The notes under the pieces: model-generated
The model's input: only the letters and a program-made list of their open reading frames with translations
The model's database searches: none
Told to the model about the DNA's origin: nothing
Source: Rachycentron canadum
Taxonomy: Eukaryota > Chordata > Actinopteri > Carangiformes > Rachycentridae
Direction of reading: 5' to 3'
Length of the DNA stretch: 64,000 bases
Assembly (NCBI GenBank): GCA_038496675.1
Contig: CM076650.1
Span: forward strand, 26,342,710 to 26,406,709
Program-made: the position numbers and the translations under genes
Shown here: in pieces, positions 26,951 to 38,841 of the stretch
How the letters are laid out: every line of letters starts with the position of its first letter
How positions within the stretch are numbered: position 1 is the stretch's first letter

Positions 26951-29900
26951 ATCTCTCTTATCTCATGTAGAAACAAAGAACTTTTCTGGTGTGTGGGGAC
27001 TTCGAAGGTTTTCCCACCTTTTGGATTATTAACAATGAATACGTGAGGAACTCTGTGGCCGACCAAAGAAAAGAGTGCCGCCTACAGACACATGCATGGC
27101 ACCCAGCAAAAATCCAAAGAAAAGACACTACTATCTGGTATGTTGGCATTCAAGTGTGTGTGTGAATATGAGCGTATGCATTTGTGTGCGTGAATCCCTG
27201 CATGCATTGTGTGTGCGTGTGTGTGTGAGTCCCTGTGTGTGGCCTGCTTCTTATTCAAAGTGACATTTTAAGCCGTTTAGCTGTCACTCAGCAGCGCAGC
27301 GGCACAGTGTTGATGACCACCACCACCCCCACCCATGAGGATTTTGGTACGACCCACTGGAGCTTTGCCTGTTAATAAGGGTCCTGCCATGTCCAGTGGA
27401 TAGGGGGGGTTGACAGGATAAGTGGCTATCCTAGCGGGAGCGACACAGCTGAATAACTTCGGAGTCACTGATGTGATGTCTAATAAGATTTTAAAGGAGT
27501 GAAAAAAGGAGCAGTCTGGAAGCAGAGGGCCAGTTAACTGCAAGTCATTTGAAGCGCTTTTTGAAGTTTCCAGCAGTGACAGAGAATCAATCACTCTTCT
27601 GAACTTGAAACACATGGAAACATACCAACACTGCTGTTGTCTGCTCTGCAGAAACGCAGCAACTAAACGACATTCAGGATCCACGATCTTAGCTTAGCCG
27701 AAGGTTCAACAAGAACACGGATTTCAAGCCTGAGGATACAAACTGGCTAAATTCAGTTTTATTGTGAACTTTTGTTCCACATTATTGCTCAGTTGAATGG
27801 GATTGGTTTCACCTTGCTGTCACATTTCCCTAAAATGTGTTTTGCATTACTGTCTCACATCCATGACAGAAAAATAAAAACAAAGAAACCATCAAACATA
27901 ACCTAACATCACACTTACCATACATCAGGGGACCTATAGAGTACTTGAACGTCTTCCACCCTGGAGCTGATGAAAAATTGCATTAAAATACGCAAGAAAG
28001 AAGCATTAAAAATGAGTTTACTCAGTTAAAGCTAAAAATCAATTAGAACAAAACTGAAGTGGAAGCCATAGCTTATCTTACATCTGATCTCAGAACAGCA
28101 TTCTGTTCAAGCATCAACCCCAAGGACTAAAAATGAAGCCAACATGGACATGGCTCGCCTCTTTGCCCATTTGGAGTCAGACACTGGCAAGATGGCGACG
28201 ATGGAACTGCCCACACTGAGTTTCAAAAGCACACATCAGAAACCTAAAGGTTACCTCACGGAGGCTCGGCCATCTTTATTAACAGTCTATGTGGGTCTGT
28301 CCTTTAAAAGATCTAATGTGTATTTAAATTCACCCTGTAATTCACTTTACTCTTGTGGTGGCACTACGGCATTGTCTCTGAGACCTAGTCTGCCTTCAGC
28401 CATTTTATTTATTCTTTCTGTCATTTTCTTGGGTGTGACCCTGTCCCACTGACAAAGGTTGGAGCTTGGCAACCAGAGAGAAGTGCAGCTTCATTTGGAG
28501 ATTTGATTATTGAGGACAATCCTGAATGCTTGACAGGTGGTTCGCTACAGCCAGTGTTTGCTTGGCAAGCTGTGCTTCACTCAGCTCTCACTGTCACCAT
28601 GTCATGCACAGATGTTTGTGCATTAAGGATAAAAGACGCAGTAACAAGTCAACGAACAAATGACACTAATTTACCACCAGTGCAAAGCATGCAGTTCTTG
28701 CATCTCTCTCTGATGCTGTCTGAACTTGTCCAGATGATGAGTCAGGAAAGGTTAACAATAAAGGCATAAATATTTTTCCACTGTACTTTTGTATATATAG
28801 ATAGAGTTCAGAAAACTGATCCTAATACTTCTTCAGAAAGGAAGGAGAAAGGTGTCCAGACAGAGAGCAGCAAGATGCAAGAGAAAGACTTCCAGCACAG
28901 AAAAGACAGACAGCACAAAATCAGACAGGACAGGACCTGAATTTAGATTTGCTGCTGCTGCTGCTACTGTCATGAAAAGGTGTGTTTTACTCTGTTCATA
29001 AGTTAATCGAATGTAATGACAAAATGAGGAAGGCGATTCGGTTTTCCTAATTAAAGAGCAGCAATGTGATTAGCTGCTTATTCGCTGTGTTTAAAGAACA
29101 CAGCATTTCTTAACATTTGCAAATACATTTGTCTACCCTGAAGTGATGCTGGGATGCTGATCCTGTGGAGGCTAATAGACCTAAAGAGTCAGCGTCAGAG
29201 ATGGAGAGGGAAGAAGAAGATTAAGGAGGGAAAGTTCAGCTGCGTAAAAACAGGAGGGGACAAAATAAGAAGGCAGGGGCAAGGAGGCACCGTCCCCCTC
29301 AGAGTCCAGGTTCTGTCCCACAGCCAGTGCTGGAGTCAGGACTGAAAAAGCAATAAGAGACGGGCATATCACCCATATCACAAGGATTCTCAAAGATGCA
29401 TCAGAGTTATAGACAGTCTATCTACCTGTGCACTCTGCAACATTGCATTTTTTTTTTATCTCTTCTGGAACTTCTTTTCCACCATGATGCCAAGCACGCC
29501 AGCAGCCCCGTCTTTGACAACTGATTTTACAGAATTCAAAATTCACCCTCAGCCTAAATTTTGCCAGCAAAGTCTCATGCTTGAGGCAACAGAAAGTGAC
29601 CGACCAGCAGAAACCTGGTCTCAAGTCAGCTCAGTTAGGTGTGTTATTTTAATGGGTAAAATCAAGAGAGTGATATGCCTTCATAGGTAGGTGCACAATG
29701 TCCATACACTGCCTGCTACATTAGCCTGTTACAAAGCTGGTAGTGGACCTAGCTTCCAGAGACAATAGCCTGCTGCCACCACAAGATGGCAATAAATTCA
29801 AACGGGTGACATCAGATTTACGAATCAAACACACACCCAACTAAATATTTACATAGTCACACTAGTTCTTGAAAAAAGTTTTTGTGTGTAAATGAAGTGT

Positions 29901-32335
29901 TCCATGCTTTAATGGCTCATGTTTGAAGCTGAGGAGTTTACTCTCTAATTGATGATAGATGTCTAAAAACTGGAAACTGAAATAAAAATGTTCACCACAT
30001 GCTGAGAGGTAACACTGACCCATAGTACTGACACCTGTGTTGGCTGTAGCCCAGTCACACGTGGCACAAATCAGTCTGTAAAACGCTTGAGGAAAACATC
30101 CATTTATTCATAATAGCAGTCCAGTGTTGGTATATCATATCTAAAACCACAGTAGTCGACAGCAGAGCAGTTCACAGCCTCTGCTTCCTCAGATTATGTG
30201 TGTCTTGTAAGGACTAACACTTCCCTCTGTGTTGACAAGACTGTGTATGTGCCTGGATGGACAGTTGGTTTCATGGCTGGTGAGCTGTTTGGATGGCTGT
30301 CTGTGTGCTTGGCTGAGCAGCCTGCTAGACCGCACCAAAAAATCAGTCTGTGACTTTAATCCTCAAATGTGCCCTGTGCATCAGGACAGTTTAAACTCTG
30401 TCAGTGCACAGGCATTTGCATGACTCAGAGAGCTTGGAGGCTGTGTTTACTTTCTGAAATGTCTTCTAGAGGAAGTGACAGTGCTGTTTTTGACTGGACC
30501 ACAACAGCAGGACCAGACTCATAATCAGGAATGTTCCCGGCTGACTGACTGATCGTATTTCCACCAGTAGTCAGCTGAATGTCACGTCACTGAGTTGGAA
30601 CTTCTGGTTCAAATAGGTTCCATTAAGGGGTATTTACAGTTTGCAGCGTTGCTAATGTATCACATTGTCTCAAGATTCAGACTTTCTTTCAGACAAAGTG
30701 GGTATAAACCCATGACATGATTGGACCATGTATGGATGCTGACTGGGACCTTAGGGCTATGCCTCTTGTTATAATGATTGATTCAAATTTTCACCTTTGA
30801 TACATGTTGACATCTCTTCACAAAGTGACTGAGGTTGATTCCTTTAAGGTGCAAATCACCTGTGAAATCACCTGCAGTAAACAAGACTCAATCTGTGGCA
30901 CTTACAAGGGAAAATCTGAAGACTGAAAAAAAATTGAAACTGGATTTAGGATTAATGCTTGACAAAAAAATGAACAATCCAAACATGGGATTTTGGTTAA
31001 TTGTTATAATTGTTGTTTCAAGTTTAACTGTGAACATGTATCAGTGTAAACTAAGCAACTTTTTTTCTGAATACATCCACCACAAGAACCGATTTAAAGA
31101 AGGATGATCAACAATTTTCAAACTATAAATGCTTAACATTTTCTTTGTATATTTGTTACCATGTTGGTTCTACAAACAGGTGTTTGTTATTAGATGTTAT
31201 TAGTATTTTCCTGTTCCTTCGTTAATACCAACTATACACCTCTTCAAGTTGATCTGTTTTCAGTCACCATGATTTATTTTTTTTGTTTGTCAAAGCTACT
31301 TTCAAATGATTCAGATGTGGGACTCGCCCTTTGAAAAGGTTCCGTTCTTTTTATTTATATATGTATTAATTTTCTTCTTATAGTTTAAACACATTTTTTG
31401 TGATTTTCTAATTTTATTTGTACACATGACCAGTACATGAATAACTTTGAGAAAAATGTCACGTTTGAAAATTATCTAAATCTTTAAGTTTAATAACGTC
31501 AGGTGAATTAAAGTTAGTAAAGTTAAAGTTGTATTCATTTGACTTAAAAAAAGCATACATACTTTTGGTTAAGTACAATAAAAACAAAAATAAATAAATA
31601 TCATTTGTGTTTAGTAAATTGAACTTCATCATCCAGTCCAGTTATTTGAACCTGAACCTAAAATTAATTCAGTGTAACTGCATGATGTGGCAACACACAT
31701 TAAACACAATTTGGTTAGATTTATCTGTAAAATACTAAAATCATAAAAAAAACTACAACTGACGTAATGTAAATAAAGTAAATACAGCATTTTATTTCTT
31801 AGACTGCATCTCATAATTTGAAATAAACTACGACCTGAGAAAAGATCCACACACAGATAGACACAGATATGAGATCCTGAGGCCAACTGTCTGCTGCCAT
31901 CACCTCCTGTTGCAGCATGATGTGCAAAATCAAAATCAAAACCTATGAACGAATCCAGCCATCAAATGTGTGTAAATCCTGCTCAACATCAGAATGACGA
32001 ATGTTTCTTGAACATCACTGCTGACAAACACATGTTGGCCTTTCCGAAGCAGAAATCCATGGCAAACAAAGCCTAAACACTCCTCAGAGTCACTTACCTC
32101 AGGTCAGGTGATGAGGTCCTGTAACAGCACAGCCAGAGCTGTGACAACAGACATGAAAGTAGCAGAGGAGGCCCATGAGCAGTGGTTGAAGGCATTTTAG
32201 CAGCTTCAGGTAATAAGTAGATAAATCTGATTGGTAGCTTTATACATCATAATGTCAAACAAGTTCAAATACTACTTCTTCTGCATCCTGTCAGTTGTCT
32301 AAACAGAGAGTGAGAGAGATGAGCAGATAGACGTG

Positions 32336-32379
<44 letters not shown>

Positions 32380-34651
32380 CACACTCACATTGTACCTACC
32401 CTAAGCCTTTGTTTCAGCTGTGGCTTTTCAGTGCTCCAGGAGTTCTTCTGTACCTTCAGAGGAGCATTTGCTAATTGGCACACAGCTAATGAGCAAATGG
32501 AAATATGAAAAGGGAAAGGAGGTGGAGGTATGGGGGCCTGAGCCTGAGCCTTCAAATGTTTTACAGAAAATCCACATTACAAACTGACAGGCTGCAGGCA
32601 TCCAATTAGAAGATTCTATTCAGTTGCATTATGGGAACTGAAGGATGCAGTATTTTCAAAGCTGAGAGTACGAAGTAAATGTCAGGGTTTCTCAGCCTCT
32701 GCTGCTTCAACTCTGACTGTACAATGTGCAATGTGTAAGCAGTGTTCATTACAAATGCTAATACTGATAATAGAGTATTAATAATGCAAACCTTGACAAA
32801 AAAAAGTGTGAAAGTCCAACTGAATTGAATTGAAATTGAATTACAGGGATCAGTGGATTCATCTGGTAGAGTTCAGCCCTGTTGTGTAATTTTGACCAGT
32901 TTAAAAAATCTTGGCCCTCCGCAGCCACTACAAGTAGTTTCTACACTATGCAACACTGTGTCCTAGGTCCAAATATGTCGAACACAGATTTCACTAGCGA
33001 GGACAACACCATCAACAGGCTGTTTGAATGTTCTTTGATTCTTGATCTTTCACATACAGAGTGGGGGGGGCTTGTGAAGAATCTCTCATGGCACCTGGTC
33101 ATTGGTGAATCACCTCAGGGTCCTATGAGAGAGGGAAGGAGAGAAGGAAAGGAAATCCAGAAACACAGTGGAGAAGAGGGGCACAGAATATGATAGAGAG
33201 TAGAGGTTAGCGTTGCCAGAAGAGGCGAGGTTTGATTTGGTTGAATTGGCTAAAACATTGTTTAAACAGTGTTTGTATGTACAGTAGACTTCAGTGAGAA
33301 TCAGGTTTTATGCTAATGACATACATGTAGGTTAAATTCAAATAAACAATTGATCAAATTCAACCTAGACATAAAAACACTTAGCGGATTTGCAGTCCAA
33401 AAAAGAGCTGCAGATTACCAAGAGAGTACTTAGAGGGAATGCTTGGATTTCCTCCAGTGTTTGACTTACTGTTAAAAAATGTTGACTTAGTTGTGTTTAT
33501 GAGAAATATTATTTTCTATACACGTGACTCCAGTCAGAGGGATGACTGTCATGATACCTCAATATTCATAACTTTATGTTTTTGATCATTTATTAGAAAT
33601 CAATTCTGAAACATTGATGGGTAACAAGATTTAACGCCCTCATTTTAAATTTATCCACAGCTTTGATCAACAGTTACCTCCCCTCCGTGACAACCTAATA
33701 TAACCAGTTACTCTTGAATTGTTCAACTGCCTAAATGGTCTGAATTTAAGATGCTTGTCAGATGTGTCTTCTTTCTTATGTAAGTTTCAGACATGGTCAT
33801 AACTTTTCCACCGCTGCTTGGTTAGCTGGAGACATCTTACATCCACATGCCGTCATGTTTCCAAGGCGTGATCAGGAGGACGGTGATGAAACTAGAAAAA
33901 AAACTGCTTGTGTTCCTGTCAAAAGCAGCAAACATTTACCACACGAGAGAAGACAGATACAAAGGAGGCAGGAAAAAAGAGGCAAGATGACTGAAACATT
34001 GTCTGTGAGTCTGTGTGTGTGTGCCTGTGTGTGGTTGGTAATGTGGGGGAACTAAATATTCTTGTGGTTATTCTCCCGTAGGGAAAAGGCAAGTCTATGA
34101 AGTGTGTAAGCAGCTCAGAGTTTGTGTGTGTGTGTGTGCGTGTGTGTGGTGGCTGTGATTGACAGGCCGTGACGAGGTGCCTCTCATTCCCATCTGCACA
34201 CTGAGCTTCCGATCCGACAGTGCTCTAGATCAATCAAAAACTTCCGGGATGGGAATGTTGAGGAAGCAGGAAAACACGACTCGCTTCCCTGGTTTTACAC
34301 AAACTCAGACAGACAGCGAGATCGATCCACGGCCTCATCTCCAACACTGCTTTAAAACCACACCAGACAACTCAGTGATGAATCTCAGTCTCCAAATTAA
34401 CTGCAACTTTGCGATAACTTGAGTTTATTGCATTAATAGCAGTTTAAACGTCAGTTTTCAAACTGTGCTTCCAGCAGAAATCCAGTATTTTGACAAGAGG
34501 CTGAGTATTTAATTGATTATATTTTTAATTTCACTTATAATGACGCCAAAAAAAAACAAAGCAGAAAAACAATACTGTTTTACAGGGATTATGGAGGACT
34601 ATGTCTTGGTCAGGAGTAGTAACTTCTTGGAGTGTCTGCTGGTTGCCTTGC
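26951..34651. other. intergenic, no gene recognised
   Basis: There are several open frames of 60-135 codons (for example 27277-27684 minus, 28144-28452 plus, 30835-31107 plus and 32882-33193 plus). None carries a recognisable domain or good splice context. A CA array lies at 32342-32377. A short block at about 29748-29800 (CTGCTGCCACCACAAGATGG) recurs at about 54020-54050. The rest is AT-rich sequence without visible structure. Confidence 0.5.
32342..32377. repeat. (CA)n microsatellite after a CG run
   Basis: A CA run of 36 bases preceded by GCGCGCGC. Both parts are alternating purine-pyrimidine. Confidence 0.96.
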
Positions 34652-35233
34652 AACTTCTGCTCTCAAACAGCCTCAGCTCTTCATGTTAAACCTCCTTCTG
34701 AGACTCTGCTCCATTTTGACGTGATGCCATCACATCATTTCTGCAGATTTGTCATCTGCACATTCAAGCTGCCATTCAAGCTGCCTAACCTTAACCCTGT
34801 TCTACCACATCCCAAAGGGGTCTATTGGAGCCAGGACTGGAGACTGAACTGAACTCACAGCCATGAAACCAGTCTAAGACAGCTTTATCTTTGTGCCTGA
34901 GAAGATAGAGAACTGTAGCCATGAAGGGATGACTATGGTGAGCAACAAGCCTCAGACAGACTATGGCCTTTACACCAGGACTGACTGGTATTCAGGCCCA
35001 AAGTGAGACACGAAAACATCCCCTACACCGTTACACTACCAGCAGCCTGGAGGGTTAACACAAGGTGGATTCACATTCTGATCCTACCATCTGCTGCCTC
35101 AGCAGGAATCCACATCCATCAGATCAGGCTTCATTTTCACAGTCTTCATCTGTCCAGTATTGATGACCCTGTGTCCACTGCAGCCTCAGGTTTTTGTTCT
35201 TGGCTGATTAGAGAAATCTGGTGTGGTCAGTAA
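34652..35233 (-). mobile_element. Tc1/mariner-type relic, family B, minus orientation
   Basis: The sequence is closely related to 54763-55363 and, inverted, to 44905-45208. Shared blocks include CATCACATCATTTCTGCAGA, ATTTGTC then ATCTGCACATTCAAGCTGCC, GAAGGGATGA and AGCAACAAGCCTCAG. On the minus strand these correspond to a Tc1-type transposase gene of a family common in fish. Both terminal inverted repeats are missing and no long frame survives. Confidence 0.65.
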
Positions 35234-36245
35234 TATAAGTATTCAGCCTTTATTCAGTACTTGAAGTATATGTAACATCAAGTCTTCTTGGGTTTGATGT
35301 GACAGGCCTTGAGCACTTGGATTTTCCGCCGTTCTTTGCTGCAGATCGTCTCATGATATGTCAGGTTGACAGAGAGTGGACAGACATTTCCAGGTCTCTC
35401 TGGAGAAGTTCTCTTGGGTTCAAGTCAGAACTAGTTGGACCACTCAAGGACATTTACAGAGTTGACCCAATGCCGCTCTTGTGTTGTCTTGGCTTTGTGT
35501 TGAGGGTCATTGATCATCTCTTTAGACCAGATCTTCTTTTCATTATTTACCTTCGTACTTTGGTCAATTCAGTCTTCTTCACCCCTGACAAGTATCTCCA
35601 TCCCATTTGCTGACAAGCACCACACAGCCTGATAGTGGAACCAAGCCTCATGGTTAGGATGGTGTTCATGAGGTGATGAGTACTGCCTGGTTTTCAGACC
35701 AGATAATTGTATTCTTTACACTCTGAGAGTCCTTTAGCTGCCCAGATCGGTGGAGTGCTGCAAAGATGGTTCTCAAGGGACTTTCTCCCCACACAGGTAC
35801 TCTGGAGTGTCCACTCTGGAGAATGTCCATCAGTGTTTTGGTCATTTCTTTCACCTCGATCCTTCTCCCACAATTGATCATTTTGCCTGGGCAGCAGGGA
35901 ACAGTCCTGGTTCCAAACTTTTCCCATTTAAAAAGGATGGATGCTATTGTACTCTCAAGAACAATCGATGCTGCCGAATGTTTGTAGCCCTCACTAGATC
36001 TGAGCCTTGACACAATCCTGTCTCTGAGCTCTGCAGCTCCTAATGGTCTCTGCTCTGTCCACATCCTGTCCAATTACCACAGGTGGACTCCAATGAAGGT
36101 ATAATATTATCTCAGAGATGATCGAGAAAAATGAAGGAACCCTTCATTTTGGGGGATGAGGAATAAAACATTTTGGCATATAGCTGCAACATATCAAAAT
36201 GTCAAAAAAATGAGAGGGGTCTGAAGACTTTCTGAATGCACTGTA
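35234..36245 (-). mobile_element. Tc1-like element (salmonid-type family), nearly complete but decayed
   Basis: One end retains the terminal inverted repeat core CTTTCTGAATGCACTGTA (36228-36245). The other end starts inside the inverted-repeat region at AAGTATTCAGCC. The minus-strand frame 35666-36073 encodes the transposase N-terminal DNA-binding domain: ELRDRIVSRLRSSEGYKHSA, then STIASILFKWEKFGTRTVP, then TIFAALHRSG. The catalytic half (35240-35665) is broken by frameshifts and deletions. The family is one I recognise from salmonids and many other fish. It directly abuts a different Tc1 relic at 35233/35234. Confidence 0.82.
35666..36073 (-). pseudogene. Tc1-like transposase N-terminal domain, 135-codon open frame
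   Basis: This is the longest surviving piece of the element at 35234-36245. It covers the paired-like helix-turn-helix pair: a first HTH around LRDRIVSRLRSSEGY, a GRR-type linker around CGRRIEVKEMTK and a second HTH around RTIFAALHRSG. The catalytic DDE residues are not encoded in this frame. An intact DNA-binding half without a catalytic half is a plausible starting point for domestication. I see no evidence of that here, and decay is the simpler reading. Confidence 0.75.
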
Positions 36246-36389
36246 GTGAAGTTTGTATTTGAAGCAGCTGTCAGGTTTAAAGGATTATGCTCCTCAGTCA
36301 CTGCATGAGTTCATGAGAATAAGTCAAGCGACGACAAGCCTCGTTGAGAGGAGGGGTGAGACGGAGGAAAGAGTGGATGCAAATGAGGG

Positions 36390-36600
36390 TGAATTCTTTG
36401 ATGATTCTGATGATGTTTAAAACAATTCTGATCAGCCTTCAGTGGAATGTAAGAGGGCAAAACATGGTCTCCACAAAGACAGACCTGATAGGCCAGGTTT
36501 GTGACCAGGCTGTCCCATTTCCAAGGTTCCCTCAAATGCAGCTAAAAAATGTGGCCTTGTTCTCCTGGGCAACAAAGAATCCAACATAGGGTCCGACCAG
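36390..36600 (+). pseudogene. I/Jockey-like LINE, endonuclease start fragment
   Basis: The plus-strand frame contains ILISLQWNVRGQNMVST. That resembles the opening of the apurinic endonuclease domain of fish I/Jockey-type LINEs (usually LQWN followed by R and a short spacer). The remaining endonuclease and the early RT appear to be deleted before 36735. This is probably the 5' part of the element that continues to about 39370. Confidence 0.5.
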
Positions 36601-36698
36601 TCCCAAAACTTTCTGTGCATTGGTAATGGAAGCAAATGATACTCACAGAGAGCCTGATTATTACACTGATAAATATAAGGGTTTCAGCTTCGTTCTCA

Positions 36699-36726
36699 GC
36701 AGTGTCCCTCCTCTGAAGGACACTGC
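36699..36726. repeat. short imperfect hairpin, related to 37107-37152
   Basis: The arms GCAGTGTCCCTC and GAAGGACACTGC pair with one mismatch around CTCT. The same core sequence forms the longer perfect palindrome at 37107-37152. Confidence 0.8.
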
Positions 36727-36734
36727 CCCAGATC

Positions 36735-37081
36735 TCATGCTCCATTCATAAGTCCAGTCCTCTTTAATGTTGTGGTGAGTGACATCTTTCTAAAAGTTCA
36801 CCGAGGTTTTGGGAAGTCTTTATTTTCAGATGATGATGCAATCTGGAGGAGCCAACATACCTGGGACCAGGTTCTTCAGTGGCTGGTAAGTGCAGATTTA
36901 AGATTTCTATGTCTAAAAATAAATTCAGGATAATCTCAGGAAAATCCCTGCTTTAGATTTTTCTGGATTGTCTCTTAGAAAATAAATAAAAACATTTCTG
37001 GATGTGTGGGTTAGGGTTAGTGAACATTGAAAACTAATGTGGATAAAATAAGAGAAAGTAAATTCTGGATCAGGTCCAGAG
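36735..37081 (+). repeat. duplicated LINE RT segment, copy 1
   Basis: Almost base-for-base identical to 38166-38590, with only a handful of differences over the first 265 bases. It includes the decayed features that copy 2 carries. Near 37068 copy 1 lacks about 90 bases present in copy 2, with ATTCT at both edges of the missing piece. Shared debris shows this is a local duplication and not two independent insertions. Confidence 0.88.
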
Positions 37082-37106
37082 TGTCCTTCCTCTGTCCTTC
37101 CTCTGA

Positions 37107-37152
37107 AGTTAAAGGGCAGTGTCCTTCCTCTGAAGGACACTGCCCTTTAACT
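37107..37152. repeat. perfect palindrome, 21-base arms
   Basis: The left arm 37107-37127 (starts AGTTAAAGGGCAGTGTC) is exactly complementary to 37132-37152, with loop CTCT. It lies 26 bases after the end of the duplicated LINE block copy 1. Confidence 0.95.
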
Positions 37153-37980
37153 GGAGCTCAGCTCAGCTGTTCCCAGATGTTTCCACCTCAATGGTCTGTG
37201 TGTGTGTCAGTAGACACAGTTACCTTTCCCTCCCCCTGACAGCTCTCCACACCTTTTGCAATCAATTCATCACCGATAGTTTAAGTACTGATCCACCTCT
37301 CCCTCATTGTCAGATTGTTCATCCAGTGAACATAGTAGAAAGACTCTGAGCTGCTGAATTAGTCTACTTGAGTTAGTCTGTGTGCATTACCTTGTGTGCT
37401 ACATTACCTTTATCTCTCCTGTGCCCCAGAACACCACTCACTCCATTTTCCTCAGGCCACTGCCCGTTAATCTTCTGCACCACGCTGTTAACCAGCCATC
37501 TCCAGTTTCCACCTTCTCCTTCCTATCATGCTACGTCACTACTGCTCCTGCCTGACATTTCCTGCCATAGCCTCAACCTACACCATCTTATTTAACCACC
37601 ATTACTATCCTGATTTGAAATTCATCTTAAATGCCTAATTTAGATTTTGCTTCTCAAGCCTTAGTCAGAGTTAGTTAATGGAGTATCCTGGAAAAGACTC
37701 AGTCACTTTCCTTTGCTGAGACGGTTTCAAAGGTCAGACGGAGCAAAGAGATCTGATCTTGCTTAGTGTGAATGGGACAAATTTCAGGAAGGTACAGCAA
37801 TCCAAGATCTATAGTGCTGGATCAAGTGGTGAATACAGTGTTTATCTTTAATTACAATGAACTTTTTCCATAGCTTAAAAATACTCTCGAATGCGAGGCT
37901 ATGAAATTCCTCAGCTGAAAATATTTAAAAATATTGGGTGAAGGGATACTGACTGTGTTCACTGTCAGTGTCAGTAACGT
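37153..37980. other. spacer inside the decayed LINE region
   Basis: Sequence between the palindrome and the main RT fragment. It is partly pyrimidine-rich with short open frames (for example 37380-37595) that show no family features. It may be LINE-derived but too decayed to recognise. Confidence 0.4.
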
Positions 37981-37986
37981 TTAACT

Positions 37987-38590
37987 GTGACTGGGGTATT
38001 CTTTGATTCTGAGAAAGACTGTGACTTTGTGTGGAGGCATGGTGTGCTTATTAAACTCCATGATGCAGTTATTAATTGGATAAAGGATTTCCTCAGTCAT
38101 AGGTCAGACCAGGGGAAAGTTGGGGAGCCTTTTCTGAATACATTGATATTGAAAATGGTCCAAGTTCATGCTCCATTCATAAGTCCAGTCCTCTTTAATG
38201 TTATGGTGAGTGACATCTTTCTAAAAGTTCACCGAGGTTTTGGGAAGTCTTTATTTTCAGATGATAATGCAATCTGGAGGAGCCAACATACCTGGGACCA
38301 GGTTCTTCAGTGGCTGGTAAGTGCAGATTTAAGATTTCTATGTCTAAAAATAAATTCAGGATAATCTCAGGAAAATCCCTGCTTTAGATTTTTCTAGATT
38401 GTCTCTTAGAAAATAAATAAATACATTTCTGGATGTGTGGATGGATGAAAAGTGAACATGGAAAACTAATGTGGATAAAATAAGAGAAAGTAAATTCTCC
38501 CTTCCCCATGATCTAGCTGCAAGTGAGTGAGAGAGACACTTTGCAAGTCATAATGAACTTTTCTCTCAGATTCTTGGATCAGGTCCAGAG
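37987..38590 (+). pseudogene. I/Jockey-like LINE reverse transcriptase fragment (includes duplicated block copy 2)
   Basis: The plus-strand frame 37987-38364 reads GVFFDSEKDCDFVWRHGVL, INWIKDFLSHR, ISPVLFNVMVSDIF and GKSLFSDDNAIWRS. These are RT motif A (FFD), the fingers segment, the SP-LFN block and the catalytic FADD box changed to FSDD. Order and spacing fit an I/Jockey-type RT, but the frame is only 125 codons and the stop is inside the domain. Bases 38166-38590 are duplicated at 36735-37081. Confidence 0.78.
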
Positions 38591-38841
38591 AAAGGCCCTA
38601 AGACTTTAATTAGGGCTCACAAGATCTTTTCTTTGCCTGTGGAAATAGACGATGTGTATGGGTAAGGAGAGGAAGTCAAATTCCCTTCATTTTGTTTCAT
38701 TCATCTTTGCTTGTTCAAATATTCCATGTAGTCTACAATTCTAAGGACCTGGTCTCAGGGAAAACTGGGTTTGGCTTGTATGTAGTTAAACAGTTCCAGC
38801 AGAGCATCCACAAACCTGATTTTCAGCAGAGCTACTGGTAA

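Noticed and set aside
27277..27684. 135-codon minus-strand frame
   Set aside because: No domain, a low-complexity Gly run and no splice context. It might be an old repeat, but I could not identify it.
28144..28452. 102-codon plus-strand frame
   Set aside because: The region resembles non-coding dispersed repeat sequence and the predicted protein has no features.
30835..31107. 90-codon frame with a hydrophobic segment (FWLIVIIVVSSLTV)
   Set aside because: One hydrophobic stretch in AT-rich sequence is expected by chance. No signal peptide, domain or promoter context supports it.
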